Position numbers and translations under genes: made by a program
Origin: JAZDOT01 sp043798355
GTDB taxonomy: Bacteria; Patescibacteriota; Gracilibacteria; Peribacterales; Peribacteraceae
Assembly: GCA_043798355.1 (NCBI GenBank)
Contig: JAZDOT010000003.1
Location: forward strand, 1-11,101
Length of the DNA stretch: 11,101 bases
Direction: 5' to 3'
Part shown: positions 1 through 6,102 of the stretch, piece by piece
Layout: each line of letters opens with the position of its first letter
Numbering within the stretch: the first letter of the stretch is position 1
The notes under the pieces: model-generated
Seen by the model: the letters and a program-made list of their open reading frames with translations, nothing else
Told to the model about the DNA's origin: nothing
Database searches by the model: none

Positions 1-27
1 AGGAAGTGCTCCACTCCTAGGGGATAA
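1..27 (+). CDS. DUF559 endonuclease-like protein, C-terminal tail only (cut by window edge)
   Basis: Frame 1 reads RKCSTPRG followed by TAA, identical to the last eight residues and stop of the DUF559 protein at the right end of the window. The next ~100 bases are closely similar to the sequence downstream of the complete DUF559 gene at 7354-7725. This is therefore the end of another copy, or, if the molecule is circular, the end of the right-hand copy itself. No catalytic residues lie in this fragment. Confidence 0.8.
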   Translation, partial: RKCSTPRG

Positions 28-77
28 GCGAGCCGGACGGGGATCCCCCCTTCAGTATGCAATGTGGAAAGCGTGCC

Positions 78-116
78 CCCCTCCCCGGGCGGGAAAGCGG
101 GTTGGGCGGGGAGGGG
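78..116. repeat. Right-end palindrome of DUF559 cassette (10-bp arms, 19-nt loop)
   Basis: Arms CCCCTCCCCG (78-87) and CGGGGAGGGG (107-116) are perfectly complementary, with a 19-nt loop between them. The same arms and loop length occur at 7775-7813, and in reverse complement at 7258-7298. On the plus strand it is followed by A-rich sequence, so it is not a standard intrinsic terminator for either flanking gene. Confidence 0.85.
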
Positions 117-138
117 TCTGGGGGAGAGGAAAAATTCT

Positions 139-1788
139 TCAGTAGACCTCCTTCAAGTAACACTCCTCACAGAGAATTCTGCCGTCATACTCCTTCAGCC
201 AGCCCGTCTGCGTCTGCTTTTGGCACTTCCCGCATGCGACATCGCGTAATGTCCCGTCGAAAGGAATCAGGCGGAAGTTCTCCTGGAGGCGGCGCATGTA
301 GTACGTGTATGGAAGCGGAACGCCCAGATCCTGTGCGAAAAGAATATCTTCTTGGAGAATTTGAAATGGTCGCTTCGCGACGGGATCCCAGTATGGCGCA
401 CTTGTGATGGATTCGTCTGCCTGATCGGAGCAATCCGGAACCTCCGACGCATCCCTGGCGCCCGCTGCGCGCTCCTCTTCGCGTTCGCGCATCCTCAGTC
501 CCAGTTTCCTCCCCTGTTCCGCTGTGAGCGGCCAATAGAAACCGGCGATGCTCTCCTCGTACGGATTCGCAGCGAAATGGCCCGGGAAGAACTTCCCGTA
601 CTCGCCTGTTGATTTCATTGCCGCAATGATCCGCTGCTTCTCGCGTTCATAGTCCGCCTCAGGGAAAGGCTTATTGAAGATGTGATACTTCTTCCCGACC
701 AGCCCGCAGCATCCGAAGCAGTGCTGGCACTGGAAACAGTGGACACTGTACTCCATGAATCTGGACTGTGTGATATTGCAACAGAACTTTGCCATGTAGG
801 CATCGTCTTGAGCAAGGCTCGTGCAGTAGCACAGCTGCCCTTTGAATGGACTCACGCAATCCAGGCAATCCTGTGCCTTATGGCAACGGAAAACATTGAT
901 TCCATCCCGCACGCCACCGGAAATGAAGAAGCAGTTTTCACAGTCCATGCACTCATCCAGGTAATCTCCCGTGGAATGTTCACAGCGATCGATGAAGAGC
1001 GCGCGATGCCAGGAACGTTCCCGGAGCATAGTGCGGAACTCGCGGCGCGCCCGCTCATATGCCTTGCGCGACCGCAGATCCCATGCACGGACACGCTGTG
1101 CGTACTCTTCCTTGGTCAGCTGCTCGTTGGTAAAGCAATAGGACTTGTTGCGGAGATTTGAGCAGAACATGCAATAGTTGCAGTTCCGGCAATCGTAGAG
1201 AAAAGCGCTATCGGCACAGTGCCAGCAATTGAATGCATGAATGACGCGGAAGCAGTTGTGTGCATTGGTCAGATCGCAGCAACGTTCACTCATGAAAGAG
1301 TATGCCGCATACTGTGAACTGCTCACATTCGCCACCCGATAGCAGTAGCGCAGATCCTCGCATTGATCGCCCGAGTGGCAGAGGTGACAGTTTTTGGAGT
1401 ACCACCAGTCATCCGTGTATTCGCAGTTTTCGTTCCCTATTCCCATATTGTGTGAGATGGGACACCGTCGGAAGAGCTCCCACATCTGCGGGAAGATCGG
1501 CTGCGTGAGATCGATGTCTGCCGAAGGGGGCGCGGCATGCTTGACCCACTCGTCTTTGTGCCACACCGGATAGGGGCAATCCTCGGAAAAAACCGAGATG
1601 ATCTGTTTCCCGGTCTTATCACACTTCCTCTTGTGGAGCGCCCAGTGCTGCCAGAAAGCACCGAGGATCTGCCACCGTGCGATGGGATGAAATTCAGGCT
1701 CACCCTCGACGCCGAGTTTCTTCCTGAGCGCCATCTCCCCGGAGGAAACAGTGAAGGGGAGGCCGGTCAGGGGGCAGGTTTTGGGCAT
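139..1788 (-). CDS. Cys-rich double-zinc-ribbon family protein, paralogue A (divergent member)
   Basis: 549 residues, function unknown. The start MPKTCPLTG was chosen because it aligns with the N-termini of the three paralogues in this window; a longer ORF extends 66 codons upstream but lies over the divergent NYN gene. The C-terminus is a four-Cys ribbon (C519, C522, C540, C543; CxxC-x17-CxxC) ending in CEECYLKEVY. The middle is two Cys-rich repeat blocks, each closing in a cap such as CSNLRNKSYC or GLVGKKYHIFN. Two things differ from the other members. The N-terminal ribbon has lost cysteines (CxxC is now CPLT, and CPxCR is now HPIAR), and the block before the last ribbon lacks the CExTKRPFKII motif and carries a Glu/Arg/Ala-rich stretch. 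The CDKTGKQI motif is kept. It shares a 24-bp promoter region with the NYN gene. The TGA stop lies 7 bp from a DUF559 cassette. I see no signal peptide or membrane segment, so it is probably cytoplasmic. Confidence 0.85.
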   Translation of the reverse strand: MPKTCPLTGLPFTVSSGEMALRKKLGVEGEPEFHPIARWQILGAFWQHWALHKRKCDKTGKQIISVFSEDCPYPVWHKDEWVKHAAPPSADIDLTQPIFPQMWELFRRCPISHNMGIGNENCEYTDDWWYSKNCHLCHSGDQCEDLRYCYRVANVSSSQYAAYSFMSERCCDLTNAHNCFRVIHAFNCWHCADSAFLYDCRNCNYCMFCSNLRNKSYCFTNEQLTKEEYAQRVRAWDLRSRKAYERARREFRTMLRERSWHRALFIDRCEHSTGDYLDECMDCENCFFISGGVRDGINVFRCHKAQDCLDCVSPFKGQLCYCTSLAQDDAYMAKFCCNITQSRFMEYSVHCFQCQHCFGCCGLVGKKYHIFNKPFPEADYEREKQRIIAAMKSTGEYGKFFPGHFAANPYEESIAGFYWPLTAEQGRKLGLRMREREEERAAGARDASEVPDCSDQADESITSAPYWDPVAKRPFQILQEDILFAQDLGVPLPYTYYMRRLQENFRLIPFDGTLRDVACGKCQKQTQTGWLKEYDGRILCEECYLKEVY

Positions 1789-1796
1789 CGAAAGAG

Positions 1797-1804
1797 AGTA
1801 TACT
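1797..1804. promoter_or_regulatory. Palindromic -10 box serving both divergent genes
   Basis: AGTATACT is a perfect palindrome, so TATACT reads as a -10 hexamer on both strands. Its centre is exactly midway between the two start codons (ATG at 1813 on plus, 1788 on minus), leaving 8 nt to the ATG on each side. With transcription starting ~7 nt past the -10, both mRNAs would be leaderless or nearly so. No good -35 box is seen on either side. Confidence 0.5.
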
Positions 1805-1812
1805 CCGCGCCC

Positions 1813-2364
1813 ATGGCGGATTTCTTCCATCTGAAAGGACCAACCATTGCCCTCATTGACTGGGCAAACATCTTCCATGTACAGGAGAAAAACGGCTGGG
1901 AGGTCGATTTGGCAAAACTGCACGCTCTGCTCCGAAGCCACAGCCAAGTGCACGATATCGTGCTGTTCCATGGCAGAGACACTCACCCGAAGTCCGTGGA
2001 ATTTTTGGCAATCCAGGCAAAGACCGGCTACAGAATCGTCACGAAAGATGTGAAGCTCGTACGAATCATGGAAGACAGTGAAGGCAATACCCTTCCGGTA
2101 CCACTCCTCAGGCGCAAGTGTGATTTCGACGTGGAGATCTCCATGGAAATCCTCTTAAACCTCGATCGATTCTATGGCTTCATACTCTTCAGCGGCGATG
2201 GTGACTACGCTCCGATTTTTGACGTATTGCGCGAACGACGAAAGCAGGCGATCCTTGTCTTCCCGCAAGGGAGTAAGGGCAGAGAATACGAGGAAAACAT
2301 TGAACGGAACCGTGGTATGTTCCTCTGCTCTCTCGAACGGCTGCGATCACAGATCGCCAAATGA
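1813..2364 (+). CDS. NYN-domain (LabA/DUF88-like, PIN-fold) predicted ribonuclease
   Basis: 183 residues. The NYN family folds like PIN nucleases, uses clustered acidic residues to bind a metal, and usually cuts RNA. The expected motifs are present: ALIDWANIF near the N-terminus (D16, N19), the central KCDFDVEISMEIL (D104, D106), and LFSGDGDY (S127, D129, D131). A Lys/Arg-rich C-terminal part follows (RERRKQAILVF, then a helix). The length is normal for a single-domain member. The start at 1813 is preferred over the long upstream ORF because that extension is antisense to gene A and the motifs begin directly after it. There is no Shine-Dalgarno; a -10 box 8 nt upstream suggests a leaderless transcript. 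It is divergent from Cys-rich gene A and probably transcribed with it. The RNA target is unknown; a role as toxin or RNA processing factor cannot be told from sequence. Confidence 0.85.
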   Translation: MADFFHLKGPTIALIDWANIFHVQEKNGWEVDLAKLHALLRSHSQVHDIVLFHGRDTHPKSVEFLAIQAKTGYRIVTKDVKLVRIMEDSEGNTLPVPLLRRKCDFDVEISMEILLNLDRFYGFILFSGDGDYAPIFDVLRERRKQAILVFPQGSKGREYEENIERNRGMFLCSLERLRSQIAK

Positions 2365-2370
2365 AAATAT

Positions 2371-2397
2371 CCCGGCGGGCCTTTCGGTCCCGCCGGG
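2371..2397 (-). terminator. GC-rich hairpin, probable terminator of the C-B operon
   Basis: Perfect arms CCCGGCGGG (2371-2379) and CCCGCCGGG (2389-2397) with a 9-nt loop. On the minus strand it is followed by ATATTTTCAT, a weak U-run, so it could end transcription of the operon whose last stop is at 2578. It also starts 7 nt after the NYN stop codon and may stall transcription from that side, although no U-run follows on the plus strand. Confidence 0.5.
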
Positions 2398-2401
2398 CGA
2401 G

Positions 2402-2428
2402 ATTGCTTTCAGCATACATGAAAGCAAT
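2402..2428. repeat. Perfect 10-bp inverted repeat between convergent genes
   Basis: ATTGCTTTCA (2402-2411) and TGAAAGCAAT (2419-2428) pair perfectly around a 7-nt loop. It lies between NYN (ending 2364) and gene B (ending 2578), next to the GC-rich hairpin, and is followed by the palindrome CTTGCAAG (2432-2439). It could be a second terminator hairpin or a protein-binding site. I see no gene in 2365-2577. Confidence 0.6.
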
Positions 2429-2577
2429 TGCCTTGCAAGTAATGCATCGAAAGACTGCCGTCGCGCCGTTTCCGGCGGGAGGGCAGTGGGTTTAGCACGA
2501 TGATTGTACGGCACCGGTGGCATGGGGGGCAAGGCCATCTTACAGCCGCAGAGGAAGCCTTGGGAATGGAGATTTGG

Positions 2578-4260
2578 CTAATACACCTCCTTCAAATAAC
2601 ACTCCTCACAATAGACCGTTTCCGGTCTTTCTGGCGAGTAACTTGTCTCGATCGCCTTCCCGCATTTCGCACACTTCCGATCCCAGAGCTTCCGGGGATT
2701 CCGGAGCGCGAGTCTCCGGTCATAACGCAGATCCGGATGCAGACGGGGAACCGGAAGGTTCTGACGACGATAGAAGTCCAGTTCCTGCTTCACGATCCGG
2801 TACGGCCTCTTCGTCTCCACGCAGAGAACCGCCCACTGGAGAATATCGTCCGGAACATCGTCGATGTTGTCCGGAAGGCGCTCTGCCAGAATGGTCTTTG
2901 CAACGTCAGGGACATGTTCCACGATCTCCCTCCAGAAGAATCCTCGTTCTTTCGCCTGTTCTTTCGTGAGAGGAAAGTACTCCTGCGCCAGCGTCTCGTT
3001 GTAACCGAACGGCGAAAGAGACGGGGGGAAATACAGGCCACAGTCACCACGCTGCTGCATCAGTGCGATCAATCGCGGCACCAGTTTCTCGTACTCTTCC
3101 TTGGAATACTGCCTGTTCAGAATGCAGTGCTGCTTCTGGCGAAGCCCTGAGCACCCGAAGCAATCCCTGCAGCTGAAACAGTATTCGCAGTAGAGAAGAT
3201 CGTGGCTGTGAAAAACATAGAGGCAATAGGCACAATGATATGCCTCAATGGTCCCCAGTGTGTCGTAGCAGAGCTCCGGCTTGAGATACATATTCGAGCA
3301 ATCGTAGATATCCTTGACGTTCACACCCACGTGAACATACCTGCAATCCTGACTCTCGTTCACGTCGTAGCAGTCGAAACAGTTCTGTGAATTTTCGATG
3401 TAATCGCCGGTGCAAGAGTCGCTATTCACCACGTTCACGGCGCGGTGGATCATCGTTTCCCGAAGACGTGCAAGTCGCCGCTTCATCTCTTCGGTCGCTC
3501 TGTATGAGCCCTGAAATCCCTTCATTTTTTTCTCGTACTCCTCCCTCGTCACCGGCTGATTCATGAAGTGATACTCCTTCTTCCGGAGGTTTGAGCAGAG
3601 ACAGCAGTTACTGCAACCAATCAGATCCGTCGAGAACCAGCAATCGCGGCAAGTCTTGCTGAAGGAAACGGAGATGCAATGATAGGAATCGTAGACGGAG
3701 AAGCAGTCGTAACAGAGCTCACTCCCGTAGAGATAGGAACAGTCCACCGAACTTTTACAGTTTTGATAGAGCTTGCCGTACATGCAGTCTTCGTCATATT
3801 CCGAAGAATTGATGAGGTAACAATTCTTGGAGTACGCCGTGCCCGCGGTGAATTCGCTGTTCTCATTGGCCAACACCGTCATGCCGAGGCGGGGAGAGGC
3901 CTTGTGGAGCTCTGCGAACTGATCGAAGAAAGACCTTTCGAAGTCATATGCTCTCCCCTGGTCTACCCCATCGCGTTTCGGATCGTTCCAATCTTCTGGA
4001 GTCAGAACGATATCGGCCGCCCCCCAGAGAGGTTCTTCGTGGTAGATCGACACCATGTTTTTCCCGTTCGCGACTGGCCGCTTGTAGAACGCCCGCTCAT
4101 TTCTATGGCAGGTGCGGATTTGAAGCCTGCACTCCGGACAGTGAACTGGAGACGGAAGATCGATAGTTGTCTTCCCAAAAATAAATCTCATCTTCTTCCG
4201 AAATGCAGCTTCATCGGAATGGATGATGAAAGAGTTGCAACAGGAGAGACAGGAAGACAT
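2578..4260 (-). CDS. Cys-rich double-zinc-ribbon family protein, paralogue B
   Basis: 560 residues, function unknown. N-terminal ribbon MSSCLSCC with partner CPECR (C4, C7, C41, C44), then two Cys-rich repeat blocks. The first closes in NLRKKEYHFMNQPVTREEY and the second in GLRQKQHCILNRQYSKEEY. Next come an LSPFGYNET..EYFPLTKEQ segment, the CVETKRPYRIVKQEL..FYRRQNLPVPR motif, and a C-terminal CxxC-x17-CxxC ribbon (C530, C533, C551, C554) ending in YLKEVY. The motif written CDxTGKQII in A and C is replaced by RPVANGKNM, so one conserved cysteine is gone. The start was chosen by alignment with the paralogues. It follows gene C by 38 bp in the same direction, so it is probably the second gene of an operon. 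CATATT, a weak -10 match 9 nt before the ATG, might give some independent transcription. From memory, relatives in CPR genomes are sometimes named 'Caib/baif family'; nothing here resembles a CoA transferase. Confidence 0.85.
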   Translation of the reverse strand: MSSCLSCCNSFIIHSDEAAFRKKMRFIFGKTTIDLPSPVHCPECRLQIRTCHRNERAFYKRPVANGKNMVSIYHEEPLWGAADIVLTPEDWNDPKRDGVDQGRAYDFERSFFDQFAELHKASPRLGMTVLANENSEFTAGTAYSKNCYLINSSEYDEDCMYGKLYQNCKSSVDCSYLYGSELCYDCFSVYDSYHCISVSFSKTCRDCWFSTDLIGCSNCCLCSNLRKKEYHFMNQPVTREEYEKKMKGFQGSYRATEEMKRRLARLRETMIHRAVNVVNSDSCTGDYIENSQNCFDCYDVNESQDCRYVHVGVNVKDIYDCSNMYLKPELCYDTLGTIEAYHCAYCLYVFHSHDLLYCEYCFSCRDCFGCSGLRQKQHCILNRQYSKEEYEKLVPRLIALMQQRGDCGLYFPPSLSPFGYNETLAQEYFPLTKEQAKERGFFWREIVEHVPDVAKTILAERLPDNIDDVPDDILQWAVLCVETKRPYRIVKQELDFYRRQNLPVPRLHPDLRYDRRLALRNPRKLWDRKCAKCGKAIETSYSPERPETVYCEECYLKEVY

Positions 4261-4298
4261 GGAAAGGTAAATATGAGGTAAGGAAGCCCTGTACGTAA

Positions 4299-5948
4299 TC
4301 AATATACCTCTTTCAAGTAACACGCCTCGCAGTAAATCGTCTCCAAACGCTCCGGAGAGAAGCTCGACTCGATCTGTACCCCGCATTTTTTGCACTTCCT
4401 CTGCCAGAGATGGCGGGGGTTCCTCCGTTGAATACGCTCCAGATGTCTTTCATCGAAACAGAGCCGCGGGAGCGGGAGGTGATGATTTCGGTACAATGTG
4501 AGTTCCTGCGGAATGATTTTGAAGGGTTTTCCGGTTTTCTCGCACATCAGGATTTTCTCGGTGATGTCATCGGAAACATCGTTGATGTCGAGGGGAAGAG
4601 AGAAACGCGGACCCTGATAAGCGGAGGTTTGGGCTTCCGTATCTTCACGATAATTCCACCCGCGCTTCTTGATTTCTTCTTTCGTGAGCGGAAAGTACTC
4701 CTGAGCGACAGTTTCGTTGTAGCCGAACGGGCTGAGCTGTGGCGGTAGTGGTTGCCCCCACTCTCCGGTTTTCTCCATGTGTTGGATCATCTTCTGCCGA
4801 AGCGCCTTGTACTCCCCTTCCATGTACTGCTTGTTGAAGATGCAGTAACGCTTCTTCTTGAGACCCGAGCATGTGAAGCAGTCTTCGCAATACTGGCAGT
4901 GATCCAGATATTGAGAATTCTTCGAGTAGAAGCTCACGAAGGTGAACTGCGTATTGTACTGGCTGATGGTCGAAATGGTTCCGTACGTGCGTTCGCAGTG
5001 GTCCACGACGACGTGCCCGTCGAAGCAGTCCTTCGACTTGAAGCTGAAGATCAGGTACCCGCAGTCTTCGAGGTCTCCGCTGTCGTAGCACTCGATGCAG
5101 TTGCGGCAGTGCACGATGTGGTCGCCCGTGACGTTCTCATTCCCGTTGCCGTCGTAATACTGGTGAATCTGCTGCAGAGCTGCTTTCTGGCGGAAGACCT
5201 CACGGGCGGCATTCAACGTCATTTGGTTCCCCGTATTCAATTCCTGAAGCTTCTTCCGGTACCCTTCTTTTGTGTGCTGCTCATTGAAGATACAGTACTG
5301 CTTGTTGCGGAGCCCGAAGCACCCGAAACAGTTGTTGCACCCTTTGCAGTCACTCAGGAAAAAACTGTCCCGGCAGTTGTGGCACCGCTCTGAATGCGCG
5401 AGGTTGTAGGATTCGGAACAGTCCACGCACTCGATGGTGAGTTCACACTTGAAACAGTTCAGACACTCGATGCAGGAGGTGCAGCTGTCGATCCCATAAG
5501 AGTAATAACAGTCTTCATCGTGGTCACTCACGAAAATCATATAGCAGTTCTTGTCCTGCTGGGCTCCGTTCGCGTAGTCGCTGTTCACATTCTGCGACGC
5601 AAACATGGAGATCTTCGGACACGCGCGGATCAGCGCATCGAACTGGGGGAAGAACGGCTTGCCGAAATCGAAATCGCGCCCTTCCTGCATGGCATCCCAC
5701 TTGTCCGTATACCATTCGTGCTGATCATAGACCTTGTACGGACTGTCAGGCGCGTAGATGGAGATGATCTGCTTCCCCGTGAGATCGCACTTGCGGTGGT
5801 AGAGCCGCCGCTCATTCCTCCACGCGAACCTCCCCTGCCTGCGGCACGCCGGGCAGAGAGACGGAGGCGGCAGTTCAATCTTCTGCAGGAACTCCTGTTC
5901 TGCCTGCGTGACGGTAAACGCCGATCCGCACTGAAGACACTGTGACAT
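4299..5948 (-). CDS. Cys-rich double-zinc-ribbon family protein, paralogue C (canonical member)
   Basis: 549 residues with 39 cysteines by my count; function unknown. N-terminal ribbon: C4, C7 with CPACR (C32, C35), then RNERRLYHRKCDLTGKQIISIY (C54 region) and an EWYTDKWDAM..GRDFDFGKPFF segment. The first Cys-rich block (about 135-230) has cysteines every few residues (C-IEC-LNC-FKC) and closes in GLRNKQYCIFNEQHTKEGY. The second block (about 277-380) closes in GLKKKRYCIFNKQYMEGEY, about 150 residues later. Then LSPFGYNETVAQEYFPLTKEE, CEKTGKPFKIIPQEL, and the C-terminal ribbon C519/C522/C540/C543 ending YLKEVY. The short regular Cys spacing suggests a stacked, solenoid-like metal-binding fold, which is inference. 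It is the first gene of an operon with B and is divergent from a TrmB regulator across 154 bp. The start is the only in-frame ATG and aligns with the paralogues; no Shine-Dalgarno is seen. Confidence 0.88.
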   Translation of the reverse strand: MSQCLQCGSAFTVTQAEQEFLQKIELPPPSLCPACRRQGRFAWRNERRLYHRKCDLTGKQIISIYAPDSPYKVYDQHEWYTDKWDAMQEGRDFDFGKPFFPQFDALIRACPKISMFASQNVNSDYANGAQQDKNCYMIFVSDHDEDCYYSYGIDSCTSCIECLNCFKCELTIECVDCSESYNLAHSERCHNCRDSFFLSDCKGCNNCFGCFGLRNKQYCIFNEQHTKEGYRKKLQELNTGNQMTLNAAREVFRQKAALQQIHQYYDGNGNENVTGDHIVHCRNCIECYDSGDLEDCGYLIFSFKSKDCFDGHVVVDHCERTYGTISTISQYNTQFTFVSFYSKNSQYLDHCQYCEDCFTCSGLKKKRYCIFNKQYMEGEYKALRQKMIQHMEKTGEWGQPLPPQLSPFGYNETVAQEYFPLTKEEIKKRGWNYREDTEAQTSAYQGPRFSLPLDINDVSDDITEKILMCEKTGKPFKIIPQELTLYRNHHLPLPRLCFDERHLERIQRRNPRHLWQRKCKKCGVQIESSFSPERLETIYCEACYLKEVY

Positions 5949-5971
5949 ACTGCAAGAGAAATGATGGCTTC

Positions 5972-6001
5972 ACTCTACGATTCATTCTGTCACAACGTCA
6001 A
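5972..6001 (-). promoter_or_regulatory. Predicted promoter of the C-B operon
   Basis: On the minus strand, TTGACG (6001-5996, five of six to TTGACA), an 18-bp spacer and TAGAGT (5977-5972). Transcription would begin near 5965, giving a leader of ~17 nt without a Shine-Dalgarno. The same -10 sequence, TAGAGT, precedes paralogue D. Confidence 0.5.
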
Positions 6002-6037
6002 TACAGCCATCGTATTATCAAAGAATGATTCCTTGTT

Positions 6038-6066
6038 TTTACACTTCACAAGGCCATGTATAAGAT
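6038..6066 (+). promoter_or_regulatory. Predicted promoter of the first TrmB gene
   Basis: TTTACA (6038-6043), a 17-bp spacer and TAAGAT (6061-6066), predicting a start near 6073 and a ~30-nt leader. An overlapping inverted repeat, AGATAT-ACA-ATATCT (6063-6077), covers the -10 and the start region. Confidence 0.4.
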
Positions 6067-6076
6067 ATACAATATC

Positions 6077-6094
6077 TGTAGTAATTTTACTACA
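6077..6094. promoter_or_regulatory. Perfect 18-bp inverted repeat, probable TrmB operator
   Basis: TGTAGTAA (6077-6084) and TTACTACA (6087-6094) are exact reverse complements around TT. The site lies just downstream of the predicted TrmB start point and 9 bp before its ATG. This position would suit autorepression by the dimeric regulator encoded there. Whether it also controls the divergent C-B operon (promoter ~80-100 bp away) is open. Confidence 0.6.
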
Positions 6095-6102
6095 ACAGAG
6101 CC

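Larger units (their letters stand above)
1..131 (+). mobile_element. DUF559 cassette, right end only
   Basis: Holds the DUF559 tail, a ~50-nt spacer with the palindrome GGGGATCCCC (39-48), a GC-rich hairpin (78-116) and the terminal sequence GGGGGAGAGGAA (120-131). The same order and spacing recur at 7700-7828. The cassette ends 7 bp before the stop codon of the Cys-rich gene on the other strand, exactly as at the other site. That it is mobile is inferred from its repetition and inverted ends; no transposase is present. Confidence 0.6.

Noticed and set aside
78..116. GC-rich hairpins at cassette ends as intrinsic terminators
   Set aside because: No U-run follows in either direction; on the gene A and D strand the T-run comes before the hairpin. 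They fit better as cassette ends, though they may still slow polymerase.
139..1788. CoA-transferase (CaiB/BaiF) identity for the Cys-rich proteins
   Set aside because: I recall this name being attached to similar CPR proteins, but the sequences are zinc-ribbon and Cys-repeat proteins with nothing resembling a class III CoA transferase.
1537..1812. Upstream extension of the NYN ORF
   Set aside because: It is entirely antisense to the conserved N-terminus of gene A; NYN motifs begin right after the ATG at 1813.
139..5948. Alternative genetic code with TGA as Gly (as in Gracilibacteria)
   Set aside because: TGA follows the invariant tail YLKEVY in A, C and D, while B has TAG at the same place, so TGA behaves as a stop.
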